Below the pieces are notes generated by a model, which made no database searches, was not told where the DNA came from, and saw nothing but the letters and a program-made list of their open reading frames with translations. From contig NZ_CP128362.1 in NCBI RefSeq assembly GCF_034274695.1, positions 5,024,501-5,088,500 on the forward strand: a DNA stretch of 64,000 nt, read 5' to 3'. The position numbers and the translations under genes were made by a program. Shown in pieces: positions 19,257-26,991 of the stretch; the first letter of the stretch is position 1; each line of letters starts with the position of its first letter. The stretch comes from Chitinophaga sp. LS1 (GTDB lineage Bacteria; Bacteroidota; Bacteroidia; Chitinophagales; Chitinophagaceae).

Positions 19257-19454
19257 TCAGATCTCTAGTTGATGGCTGTGGTCGTGACCTATGGGTTTAG
19301 TCCATTCGTATCCAAAGTTTAGCAGGAACACCGGTAAGATCTTTTGGTCATAACAGTGATCCCTTAGTTGTTGGTCATGTAGGGAACGGCCTTCCAGCGC
19401 GATGATGGTAAGCATACCCAGGGTTATAATGGTGAATATGAATACCTTTTTCAT
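19257..19454 (-). CDS. Small membrane or secreted protein upstream of the TonB-dependent receptor
   Basis: This 65-aa reading frame starts at ATG 19454 (MKKVFIFTIITLGMLTIIALEG), a strong signal or membrane segment with a Lys-rich n-region. The tail is short and ends with IGHDHSHQLEI. I do not recognise a family. The stop lies 6 bp before the start of the receptor gene, which suggests one transcript and coupled translation. The HDHSH tail could bind a metal, which is inference only. The signal-like N-terminus and tight spacing are what support this as a real gene; length and lack of homologs are the caveats. Confidence 0.5.
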   Translation of the reverse strand: MKKVFIFTIITLGMLTIIALEGRSLHDQQLRDHCYDQKILPVFLLNFGYEWTKPIGHDHSHQLEI

Positions 19455-19572
19455 ATAGGTTGTTTTATAGAAAGACGACGGGGGTGAAAAAAGGTTGCAG
19501 GAAGGTCCTTCTTTTTTTTAAAATATCCGGGAGTAAAATGGGCAAAACATCAATTTTCACACAGAATGCCAT

Positions 19573-19607
19573 TTTGTAAGGAATTATTAAAAATTTTAAT
19601 AAATTTG
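19573..19607 (+). promoter_or_regulatory. Candidate Bacteroidota promoter (TTTG / TAAATTTG)
   Basis: TAAATTTG at 19600-19607 matches the Bacteroidota -7 box TAnnTTTG, with TTTG at 19573-19576 as a possible -33 box; the 23-bp spacing is a little long. Transcription would start near 19614. That leaves a ~37-nt leader to the preferred ATG at 19651 and argues against the upstream ATG at 19618. Confidence 0.4.
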
Positions 19608-19650
19608 TATTATTAAAATGTTCAATATATCCTTGAAAACCTATACCCTT

Positions 19651-20109
19651 ATGAATAGATGTCTGATTATTAGCCTGTTAGTGTTCGTAATGGCTTCTTG
19701 CAAGAAAGATACGCCGTTTGTAATTGAGGATAACCATTCTTTTGCCAAGGAAAGCCTCGATGTAATTCAAAAGTATTCAACCGGTTCTTTTAAGGTGGCA
19801 CAAACAATTTATGGTCCCGGGTCAATGCCTTCTTTGCAGGATACTACATTGTATACCAACTTTTACATTCGTATTACGGCTGATTCTCTGATCTGGTCAA
19901 AGAATGACACGGTATCTAATTATGCGATGCAATGGATATATGATGTTGAGAAACAGACACAAATTTATTATAGGATGAATTTGAGTGGTGTGGCAGGAGG
20001 TGAGTCAGATGATTTTGACTTGCGTCCGTTGGAAACAAAGAATGGTTATCTGGTTTTGTATAACTCCTGGTATAGTGGTACCTGGTATTATCTGGAAAGA
20101 TTGGATTAA
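19651..20109 (+). CDS. Hypothetical lipoprotein
   Basis: The protein is 152 aa from ATG 19651 (MNRCLIISLLVFVMASCKKD). An upstream in-frame ATG at 19618 would put an extra 11 residues before the signal sequence. VMASC is a lipobox, so the product is probably a lipoprotein, and the +2 to +4 KKD residues would allow surface or outer-membrane sorting. The rest is a beta-rich ~130-aa domain (FYIRITADSLIW, YLVLYNSWYSGTWYYLERLD) with no family I recognise. It is divergent from the small membrane ORF and ends in a hairpin terminator that overlaps the 3' end of the opposing gene. Confidence 0.7.
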   Translation: MNRCLIISLLVFVMASCKKDTPFVIEDNHSFAKESLDVIQKYSTGSFKVAQTIYGPGSMPSLQDTTLYTNFYIRITADSLIWSKNDTVSNYAMQWIYDVEKQTQIYYRMNLSGVAGGESDDFDLRPLETKNGYLVLYNSWYSGTWYYLERLD

Positions 20110-20117
20110 TAATATTA

Positions 20118-21293
20118 TCAATAACGAAGGAGCCGTCTCATAAATGATATGAGGCGGCTTTTTATATTAGGCAGATTCCTGTGCCCATAGGCCAGTTTAG
20201 CCTTTTCTAATTTTTTATAAAATCGTTCGCTAAACTTCAAATCCTGCATTAATTCTCCGCTCTTACCCGCCTTTTCCATCAAACTCCAGGAGAGGTGATT
20301 CGTTTCCCGAATATTGGCTGACGCCCATTTATAAGCTACTTTTGCAACAGAATCATCAGGATTATTGATCAGCAGGATCAGATCGAAATACGCTTCCAGA
20401 AAAAAGTTTCCAAAATTAGCAGTTTTCCATTCAGGTATCTTTTCCAGGTACACCGGCAACTGTTGCAGCTTTGACCATGCATTGTCACGGTCATTCAATG
20501 CTAAATATAACTTTGCTAATTCATGTAATATAGAAGCCTTTTCCCAGTCAGTTTTCTTAAAATGAAATAATCGCTCATTGGCCCAGATTTGCCCGGCTAC
20601 ATCTCCAGTTTGTTCTTTATAATATTCCAGTTGCTGTAGGTTCTTTTCCGTCCAGTCAGTGATACCGGCCTCCCATTGATCTATTAATGGGACCATGCGT
20701 TCCTTCTCATTCATTTCAATGGCCAGCAGGATCTCGTCTTTTATCTCTCTTGTCTCTAATTGATCCGGAAAATATTCACTCCTCCACCTTCTCCATTCCT
20801 GCAAATCTTCTTTAGTATACTTGCATTCAGATTCAGTACCAAACCATTCATAAAAGTCATTGGAAAATGCAGGCTGCACTTTTTTTACATATTCATAAGT
20901 TTCCCGTATACCGGCTGAAATAATATACTCGCTGTCATACCCACAATACGTATCAAAGTCGGCAAACTTGGCCTGGTAAAATAGTTCCGCATACGCCGGC
21001 TGCCGGTAAGTAGAAAGCAAATACGAACACAAATTCAATGACTCGCCAACACCTCCTCCGAAATTTTTCCGGGCTTCAATCTCTGCCTTAAATAACTCCA
21101 ACAATATAGGTTCGTCTGTTGCCAACCGGTTACTATACTGCATCGCTAATAAGATCTGGTATCGCCTGAAAGAATTCACATCACACGATTTTCCGGCAGC
21201 ATCATCATCCTTCCCCTCCAGATACAAAAACTCCCCCAAGCCGATCTCATTCGACCTAAGGGAGTTTAATATCTCAATATATTTTCTGATCAT
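20118..21293 (-). CDS. Hypothetical helical-repeat (TPR-like) protein in operon with aspartokinase
   Basis: The 391-aa soluble protein has no signal peptide. It is almost entirely alpha-helical with Trp/Leu/Ala-rich helical pairs (WEKASILHELAKLYLALNDRDNAWSKLQQL, and FFLEAYFDLILLINNPDDSVAKVAYKWA in shorter words), suggestive of TPR-like or ARM-like repeats. I do not recognise a named family. Its start overlaps the aspartokinase stop by 4 bp (ATGA), so the two are translationally coupled. That implies a link in expression, not necessarily in function. The C-terminus ends in a basic stretch (MRRLLRY) encoded by the terminator hairpin of the convergent lipoprotein gene. Confidence 0.7.
   Translation of the reverse strand: MIRKYIEILNSLRSNEIGLGEFLYLEGKDDDAAGKSCDVNSFRRYQILLAMQYSNRLATDEPILLELFKAEIEARKNFGGGVGESLNLCSYLLSTYRQPAYAELFYQAKFADFDTYCGYDSEYIISAGIRETYEYVKKVQPAFSNDFYEWFGTESECKYTKEDLQEWRRWRSEYFPDQLETREIKDEILLAIEMNEKERMVPLIDQWEAGITDWTEKNLQQLEYYKEQTGDVAGQIWANERLFHFKKTDWEKASILHELAKLYLALNDRDNAWSKLQQLPVYLEKIPEWKTANFGNFFLEAYFDLILLINNPDDSVAKVAYKWASANIRETNHLSWSLMEKAGKSGELMQDLKFSERFYKKLEKAKLAYGHRNLPNIKSRLISFMRRLLRY
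20131..20163 (+). terminator. Terminator hairpin inside the 3' coding end of the opposing gene
   Basis: AGCCGTCTCATA pairs with TATGAGGCGGCT (one G-T wobble) and is followed by TTTTTAT on the plus strand, 21 bp past the lipoprotein stop. The same bases encode SRLISFMRRLLRY, the C-terminus of the minus-strand protein. Confidence 0.75.
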
Positions 21294-22555
21294 TTCAATA
21301 ATGCCTGTATCGTTACCGGAGACCTTTGCTCCAGCAATACTGTTCTGTTACCAATCAACTCATTCATCACCCCATCCTTATTATACCTCACCGTCAGCAA
21401 CTCCAACCCCTCATTATAATCAATCTTATACCCCTCATGCAGTGCCTTTATCAACGTTTCTATCTTCTCCGGACTATTATCTATACAACAACTAAAACTA
21501 ATCGCCGCATTCTGCATCAGGTTAATCTTGATCTTCAATTTATGAAAAAGCTCATAAATATCACTGATCCTATCCTCTGTCACAAACCCAAAATCCTTGG
21601 ACGTGATTGTCAGCAACACCTGGTTTTTCTTCACCACAATAATAGGAGGGAGCTGTTTCACATCAATATCTTCCCTGATCACCGTGCCCACCAGGTCCTT
21701 ATTCAAAAAGCTTTTCACATACAAAGGGATCTGCTTATTCTGTAAAGGCTTGATCGTCTTTGGGTGAATCACCTGCGCACCATAATATGCCATTTCAATC
21801 ACCTCACTAAAGCTAATTTCAGGAATATTGATCGTATTCGGGAATAACTTTGGATCTGCATTTTTCAGTCCTTCCACATCCTTCCAGATCGTTTCACTCT
21901 CCGCATTCAGCAGGTTCGCAAACACGGCTGCGGAGTAATCACTCCCCTCACGACCTAATGTCACGCTTTCATTTTCATCCGTACTGCCAATGAAACCCTG
22001 TGTTACCACAATATTGGTTTTTTTGAACAGGGGCAGTACCTTTTGCTCTACCTGACGCGCCGTTACTTCCCAGTCGATATTCGCCTCGCGGAAAGTATCG
22101 TCTGTTCTGAACACATCGCGCACATCCATCCAGATATTAGGTACTCCTGCCAGGTTGAAGTAAGCGCTTACGATGGCAGTACTGAGCAGTTCACCCAGAC
22201 TTACCAGCTGGTCGTAATAATAGTCATAAGGGCGGCCAGGTTTCTCGCCCAGCGTCCATTCGGCCTCTGTAAAGAACGTTTGCAGCTGATCAAAAACAGG
22301 GTGAGTCCTGTTGCCCAGCAGCTTTTCTGCCACTTCTGTGTGCGACTTTTCGATATTGAAAAGCAACTGTGCCGCAATTTCGCGCTTACGGAGATAAAAG
22401 TTTTCGGCTACCTTTTCCAGTTCGTTCGTCGTCTTGCCCATGGCAGAAATAACGATCAGGATCTGTTGATCAGGAAATGACTGAACAATCGCAGCTACTT
22501 GTTGGATTCGTTCAATACTTTCTAAACTTGCACCGCCAAATTTGAAAACCTTCAT
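21290..22555 (-). CDS. lysC: Aspartate kinase, monofunctional
   Basis: The 421-aa enzyme shows the amino-acid kinase fold: KVFKFGGASLESIERI at the N-terminus, VISAMGKTTNELEKVA, TQGFIGSTDENESVTLGREGSDYSAA (aspartate and ATP site), WKDVEGLKNADPKLFPN and EVIEMAYYGAQVIHPKT. Tandem ACT-like regulatory regions follow (about 300-421). It phosphorylates L-aspartate, the first step towards lysine, threonine and methionine. No homoserine dehydrogenase is fused, which fits the stand-alone Bacteroidota type. The downstream helical-repeat gene overlaps its stop. The lysC symbol is used in the general sense; which end product inhibits it cannot be read from the sequence. Confidence 0.93.
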   Translation of the reverse strand: MKVFKFGGASLESIERIQQVAAIVQSFPDQQILIVISAMGKTTNELEKVAENFYLRKREIAAQLLFNIEKSHTEVAEKLLGNRTHPVFDQLQTFFTEAEWTLGEKPGRPYDYYYDQLVSLGELLSTAIVSAYFNLAGVPNIWMDVRDVFRTDDTFREANIDWEVTARQVEQKVLPLFKKTNIVVTQGFIGSTDENESVTLGREGSDYSAAVFANLLNAESETIWKDVEGLKNADPKLFPNTINIPEISFSEVIEMAYYGAQVIHPKTIKPLQNKQIPLYVKSFLNKDLVGTVIREDIDVKQLPPIIVVKKNQVLLTITSKDFGFVTEDRISDIYELFHKLKIKINLMQNAAISFSCCIDNSPEKIETLIKALHEGYKIDYNEGLELLTVRYNKDGVMNELIGNRTVLLEQRSPVTIQALLK

Positions 22556-22717
22556 ATGTGAGTTTATCTTCCGTTAAAAAAATTCGGGGCAAAGTAAATC
22601 AACTTTGAATATGTTTTAAAATTTGTTTCGATGAAAATGACAGTTCCATTAAAATAGGGCGAAATCTGTTACATTAGTGTAACCTTATGCAATGAATATT
22701 CACTAATCCATTATAGA

Positions 22718-23728
22718 ATGAGTATCAACAGAAAAGTAATGACACTGGACGAGTTTACAATCCAGGAATTGAGGAATTACCCCGGCGCAACAGGACAGTT
22801 ATCAGGTTTATTGCGCGATATCGGGTTGGCAGCAAAGCGCGTAAATGTGGAGGTGAATAAGGCTGGAATAGCCGATATCCTGGGCGAGGCCGGCAAGGTT
22901 AACATCCAGGGTGAAGATGTGAAAAAGCTGGATGTGTTTGCTAACGACCAGTTTATCAACGCCTTGGGAGGCAGTATTTACTGTGCCGGCGTGGCATCTG
23001 AAGAAAATGAAGACTTCATTGCCTTTACCGACGAGTTTTCTAAAGCTTCCAAGTACGTGGTATTGATAGACCCCCTGGATGGTTCCGGCAATATCGACGT
23101 AAATGTATCCATCGGTACTATTTTTTCTGTATATCGCCGTCTGACCCCCGTGGGTAGCGTGTGCGAGCTGGAAGACTTCTTACAGCCCGGCTACGAGCAG
23201 ATCGCGGCAGGTTATATTATCTACGGTTCCTCCACCATGCTGGTTTATGCTACCCGCAGAAGCGTACAGGGCTTTACCCTCGATCCAAGCATCGGCGAGT
23301 TCTGCCTGTCACACCCGAACCTGAAATGTCCAACCGAAAGTGACATTTTTTCCGTTAATATCGGTTACTACCACCTTTACGAAACCGGCGTTCGCAAGGC
23401 TATCGACTACTGGCTGGCCAAAGACGAGCATGGCAAGATCTACCGCCACCGCTTTGTAGGTTGTATGGTGGCAGAGGTACACAGAACCCTGATCCAGGGC
23501 GGTATCTTTATGTATCCGGCCTTTGGAAAATATGCAGGGGGGCGTTTACGTTTATGTTATGAGTGCAACCCGATGTCATTCATTATGGAAAAGGCAGGAG
23601 GGGTAGCGATGGCTACTGGCAGACAGCGGTTGCTGGAGCTGAAGCCATCCAAACTGCACCAGCGGGTACCAGTGTTCCTGGGCTCTAAGAACATGATGGA
23701 GGTTTGGCAAAGAATAGTGAATAGTTAA
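22718..23728 (+). CDS. fbp: Fructose-1,6-bisphosphatase class I
   Basis: The 336-aa cytoplasmic enzyme has the class I signatures: FITDEF-like AFTDEFSKASKYVVLIDPLDGSGNID-type metal-binding segment in the form DPLDGSGNIDVNVSIGTIFS, followed by GYIIYGSSTMLVY. Substrate-site segments include RHRFVGCMVAEVHRTLIQGGIFMYP and GGRLRLCYECNPMSFIMEKAGG. It hydrolyses fructose 1,6-bisphosphate to fructose 6-phosphate in gluconeogenesis with Mg2+. Length agrees with the family (about 330-340 aa). It stands alone, divergent from the aspartokinase operon across a 162-bp gap. Confidence 0.96.
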   Translation: MSINRKVMTLDEFTIQELRNYPGATGQLSGLLRDIGLAAKRVNVEVNKAGIADILGEAGKVNIQGEDVKKLDVFANDQFINALGGSIYCAGVASEENEDFIAFTDEFSKASKYVVLIDPLDGSGNIDVNVSIGTIFSVYRRLTPVGSVCELEDFLQPGYEQIAAGYIIYGSSTMLVYATRRSVQGFTLDPSIGEFCLSHPNLKCPTESDIFSVNIGYYHLYETGVRKAIDYWLAKDEHGKIYRHRFVGCMVAEVHRTLIQGGIFMYPAFGKYAGGRLRLCYECNPMSFIMEKAGGVAMATGRQRLLELKPSKLHQRVPVFLGSKNMMEVWQRIVNS

Positions 23729-23825
23729 AAAAATACTAACATGTAAGTTTTTGGTATAACTATTGCTAAACCAGCATCAGTTATTTTAGTCTAATTACGA
23801 ATTTCTTTTATTTATTCGAAAACAT

Positions 23826-24344
23826 ATGACACGCAAACTTACATTACTGACGCTATTCGGTATCCTGTCGTTGAACCTGTTGGCCTGTACACGTAGTATA
23901 ACACCGGGAGATTCTACCCGGGTGGATGAGAACAATAAGGATATGCAGCAGGAGATCCTTTACTACACCAACAAATTCAGGGCTTCTCAGGGTAAACCAC
24001 CGTTATTGCTGGATGCCACGTGTAGCGGGCAGGCGTACAAGCATAGTAAAGCTATGGCAACAGGTGCGACCGCCTTTGGCCACGACGGTTTTGAGCAGCG
24101 TGTGGACAACCTGACCACTGTGTTTGGCCGTATACCTGGTGCAGCTGAAAATGTAGCTTATGGTAACCTGGATGCGCAGCAGGTAGTGGATGGCTGGATC
24201 AAGAGTCCCGGGCATAGAAAAAATATGCTGGGTGATTTTGACCGGATCGGGATTGGATCCGCACATTCAAGTAGAGATCCAAGGATTATATTCTTTACGC
24301 AAGTGTTTATAGTACATAAGGAGGCGCCGGCGCCAAAGAAATAG
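23826..24344 (+). CDS. CAP/SCP-domain lipoprotein
   Basis: The protein is 172 aa. The N-terminus MTRKLTLLTLFGILSLNLLAC carries a lipobox (LLAC), so it is a predicted lipoprotein. The CAP (SCP/PR-1/YkwD-like) domain spans about 40-165: ILYYTNKFRASQGKPPLLLD, FGHDGFEQRV, AAENVAYG, VVDGWIKSPGHRKNML and GIGSAHSSR. The His/Glu residues in GHDG and AENV form the usual CAP cavity. Bacterial single-domain CAP proteins have no agreed enzymatic role. It follows fbp by 98 bp and ends before a strong terminator. Confidence 0.92.
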   Translation: MTRKLTLLTLFGILSLNLLACTRSITPGDSTRVDENNKDMQQEILYYTNKFRASQGKPPLLLDATCSGQAYKHSKAMATGATAFGHDGFEQRVDNLTTVFGRIPGAAENVAYGNLDAQQVVDGWIKSPGHRKNMLGDFDRIGIGSAHSSRDPRIIFFTQVFIVHKEAPAPKK

Positions 24345-24391
24345 AGCCGGGTGCAGGCCCTTAGAAATAAAGGCGGCCGCAGGCTATTCAC

Positions 24392-24429
24392 AAAAAAACG
24401 CTCTTGCCATAGGCAAGAGCGTTTTTTTT
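24392..24429 (+). terminator. Rho-independent terminator after the CAP lipoprotein gene
   Basis: ACGCTCTTGCC and GGCAAGAGCGT form an 11-bp perfect stem with an ATA loop, flanked by A7 and T8 runs, so it can work in both directions. Confidence 0.9.
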
Positions 24430-24511
24430 GGTGGTTTGTAGAAAATGAAGGCAGCGAAAGGGAATGCAGATTTTCTCTTTCACAGCAATTTTTTTATCCT
24501 AATTTAGTCCT

Positions 24512-25276
24512 ATGGAAAAGAGGAAGATCATAGAAGTAAAGGACCTTGTCAAGAAATACGGTGATTTTACAGCAGTAAATGGTATCAGTTTCGACGTATA
24601 CGAAAATGAAATATTCGGTCTGCTGGGTACCAACGGTGCCGGAAAATCTACCACCCTCGAGATCATCGAAACCCTCCGCGAAAAGACTTCCGGAAAGGTA
24701 TTCGTAGATGGAATTGACCTTGACAAAGACCCTGAGAGGATTAAAAAACTCATCGGTGTGCAGCTGCAAAGCTCCGGTTATTACCCCGGTTTAAACCTGG
24801 TAGAACTCATCGACCTGTTCTGCGGTCTCTATAACCAGCAAGCCGACGCCAAAGAACTACTCAAACTCTTCAATCTCGAAGATAAAGCGAAAAATAAGTT
24901 TAAAGAGCTCTCCGGTGGCCAGAAACAACGTTTCTCCATCGCGACTACGCTCATCAATAAACCCAAGATCATCTTCCTTGACGAACCGACTACCGGTCTC
25001 GATCCGCAGGCACGTCGTAATCTGTGGGACCTGATCCTGCAGGTACGCGAACAGGGTACTACCGTGGTGATCACCACGCACTACATGGACGAAGCAGAGA
25101 TACTCTGTGATCGTTGTGCGATTGTAGACCATGGCCGTATTATTGCACTGGAATCGCCTGATGCGCTGATTGATAAATTAGTTGCGGGCGGATTTGAAAA
25201 GAAAAAAGAAGTGAAGAAAGCAAACCTCGAAGATGTGTTTATTCATCTGACAGGAGAGGCGCTGAGAGAGGCGTAA
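24512..25276 (+). CDS. ABC transporter ATP-binding protein
   Basis: The 254-aa nucleotide-binding domain carries Walker A (GTNGAGKST, about 36-44), Q-loop (VQLQSSGYYPGLNL), the signature LSGGQKQR, Walker B (IIFLDEP), the D-loop (TTGLDPQ) and the switch His (VITTHYMDEAE). The C-terminal ANLEDVFIHLTGEALREA is typical of ABC-2-type (drug, antibiotic or lipid export) subunits. The expected ABC-2 permease is not downstream: the gene is followed at once by a repeat tract and an IS element. No permease remnant is visible on the far side of the IS, so the partner must be elsewhere. Confidence 0.93.
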   Translation: MEKRKIIEVKDLVKKYGDFTAVNGISFDVYENEIFGLLGTNGAGKSTTLEIIETLREKTSGKVFVDGIDLDKDPERIKKLIGVQLQSSGYYPGLNLVELIDLFCGLYNQQADAKELLKLFNLEDKAKNKFKELSGGQKQRFSIATTLINKPKIIFLDEPTTGLDPQARRNLWDLILQVREQGTTVVITTHYMDEAEILCDRCAIVDHGRIIALESPDALIDKLVAGGFEKKKEVKKANLEDVFIHLTGEALREA

Positions 25277-25289
25277 TTTAACAAAGGAA

Positions 25290-25402
25290 ATCTTTAATAA
25301 GGGGGCTTTAAACAAGGGAAGTCTTTTAATAAAGTAAGCCCTTTAAACAAGGGAAGTCTTTTAATGAAGAAAGTCTTTTAACAAGGGAAGTCTTTTGATA
25401 AT
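25290..25402. repeat. ~35-bp tandem repeat tract, left part
   Basis: Three to four units of the form acaagggaagtcttttaat...aagtaagccctttaa follow the ABC ATPase stop. Unit length is about 35 bp, the first copy being shorter and more diverged. CCCTT/AAGGG arms give each unit weak dyad symmetry. The tract is split by the IS5-like element and resumes at 26320. Confidence 0.8.
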
Positions 25403-26319
25403 GAAGTTGTTTAGTCTTTTAATTTTTTACAAAAGAGGACTAAGATTGCGATCCATTGTAATGCTCTCCAGTTAGCCGCTTTTGTTTCAAATCTAATTAT
25501 TAATGCTTTGAAGCTATCCATCCAGGCATTTGCTTGTTCGATCTTGTAGCGTCTTTTATATAATTGATCATCAAAGTATTGATATGACTCACTGGTTTGC
25601 TTGCTATTACGGGAATTGGTAGCGATATTAGCTTCCAATTCCTTTTCCATACAGTATTCTCTGAATTCTCCTCCATCAAATCCTGCATCTGCATTTAAGA
25701 ACAATCCTTTCGTATTTATTGTAGCCTCTTCGAGGGTGGTTAGCATTTCTTCAAAAGTTGAAACAATATTATAAAGATCATTGTGATTGCCGGATTGTGG
25801 CTCGCTTACACTAAGTATCTGGCCTTGATTGTCACTCAAAAACAAACTATTACTCGTTTTGCATGATTTTCGACCCTGATAGCCTACTGCATAGCCTCCT
25901 CGCTTCGATGGTGTATGACTTCCATCTAATTGAATCGAAGACAAATCAAGGATTTGGCGATTTTCCTTTAAAAGATTTATCCAGATAAGTTTCCACGATC
26001 CATCGCTGCTCCATTTATTAAAGTAGTAATACACGCCTTGCCACGTAATTTCACCATTGGGGAAATATTCTTTAATACTTAATTCTCGCCACTGACAGCC
26101 CGTTTTTAACCGTTTTAATATCAAGCTTACTACTTTCACCAAATCCACTTTTGACTTATATCCTCGCTTTCCTATACTTAAATGCGGCAATATCCATTTT
26201 CTTATTATACCTTCGCTTATGATTCCCAGGGTAGTATCTTTTGGTTCGCAAAACAAAGATCAACTATTCCTGGGTTTCGTGTTTGTATAAAGACAATTCA
26301 ATAAAGACTAAACAACTTC
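25403..26319 (-). mobile_element. Intact IS5-like insertion sequence (about 917 bp)
   Basis: Terminal inverted repeats start with GAAGTTGTTTAGTCTTT at 25403 and end with the reverse complement AAAGACTAAACAACTTC at 26303-26319. AAT occurs on both sides (25400-25402 and 26320-26322), consistent with a 3-bp target duplication. Removing one AAT and the element recreates gataatgaaag, which matches a repeat unit nearby (taataatgaaag at about 26384). It carries one intact transposase frame. Confidence 0.85.
25411..26256 (-). CDS. IS5-family transposase
   Basis: The 281-aa DDE transposase starts at TTG 26256; an in-frame stop lies two codons upstream and no Met codon is available earlier. Motifs are KTGCQWRELSIKEY (N-terminal helix-turn-helix), a first Asp in SSIQLDGSHTPSKRGG and the second in FLNADAGFDGGEFREYC. 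The YKRRYKIEQANAWMDSFKAL segment carries the Y-2-R-3-E type signature with the third catalytic residue. The frame is complete and both terminal repeats are present, so the element may be active. Confidence 0.92.
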   Translation of the reverse strand: MFCEPKDTTLGIISEGIIRKWILPHLSIGKRGYKSKVDLVKVVSLILKRLKTGCQWRELSIKEYFPNGEITWQGVYYYFNKWSSDGSWKLIWINLLKENRQILDLSSIQLDGSHTPSKRGGYAVGYQGRKSCKTSNSLFLSDNQGQILSVSEPQSGNHNDLYNIVSTFEEMLTTLEEATINTKGLFLNADAGFDGGEFREYCMEKELEANIATNSRNSKQTSESYQYFDDQLYKRRYKIEQANAWMDSFKALIIRFETKAANWRALQWIAILVLFCKKLKD

Positions 26320-26412
26320 AATGAAAGCCTTTTAAACAAGGGAAGCCTTTTAATAAAGTAAGCCCTTTAACAAGGGAAGCCCTTTAATAATGAAAGTCTT
26401 TTAATAATCTAA
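26320..26412. repeat. ~35-bp tandem repeat tract, right part
   Basis: The tract continues on the far side of the IS element with units such as acaagggaagccttttaataaagtaagcccttt and taataatgaaagtctttt, ending about 30 bp before the next gene. It is the same family as 25290-25402, with some units having cct in place of tct. Confidence 0.8.
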
Positions 26413-26444
26413 GTATCGCCAACCTTCATCGTCGAAACATCATC

Positions 26445-26975
26445 ATGGAAGATCTCAAATACCCAATCGGCCGGTTCCAGGCCCCATCGCACATCTCTGA
26501 CCTCCAGTTAAAGAGCTATATCAATGATATCCGCTTTCTGCCATCACTGGTAGAAATAGCTGTGCAGACGCTCGATGCACCCCAACTCTCCACGCCTTAC
26601 CGCCCCGGTGGCTGGACAGTGGTACAGGTCGTGCATCACCTGGCAGATAGTCATATGAATGCCTACACCCGCTTCAAACTGGCCTTGACAGAAGACAACC
26701 CTGTCATCAAGCCATACGACGAAGCCGCCTGGGCCGAACTCCCGGATGTTACAAAAACACCCATCAATATCTCCCTCACCCTGCTCCATTCCCTGCATAC
26801 CCGCTGGGTTTCCCTGATGGATAACATGACCCCTGAACAATGGGAACGCGTGTTTACCCACCCGGAACATGGTGAAACTTTCTTCCTGAAAAAAGTAGCA
26901 GGTACCTATTCCTGGCATGGAAAACACCACCTGGCTCACATCGAAAGGCTGAAAGAACGGAATAACTGGCAATAA
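26445..26975 (+). CDS. YfiT/BstA-type bacillithiol transferase (DinB fold)
   Basis: The 176-aa protein belongs to the DinB/YfiT four-helix family. YRPGGWTVVQVVHHLADSHMN carries the first metal His, and HGKHHLAHIERL near the C-terminus carries the others. The N-terminal MEDLKYPIGRFQ is characteristic of YfiT orthologs. Members bind a divalent metal and transfer bacillithiol to electrophiles or drugs. Bacillithiol use in Bacteroidota is known in general, but its synthesis genes are not in this window. It is followed 16 bp later by a Nudix gene, so the two are probably co-transcribed. Confidence 0.87.
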   Translation: MEDLKYPIGRFQAPSHISDLQLKSYINDIRFLPSLVEIAVQTLDAPQLSTPYRPGGWTVVQVVHHLADSHMNAYTRFKLALTEDNPVIKPYDEAAWAELPDVTKTPINISLTLLHSLHTRWVSLMDNMTPEQWERVFTHPEHGETFFLKKVAGTYSWHGKHHLAHIERLKERNNWQ

Positions 26976-26991
26976 ACTATAAACTGAATAT

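Noticed and set aside
25290..26412. CRISPR-like array
   Set aside because: Units follow one another without unique spacers, copies are diverged throughout and no cas genes are near; it is a plain tandem repeat split by an IS element.
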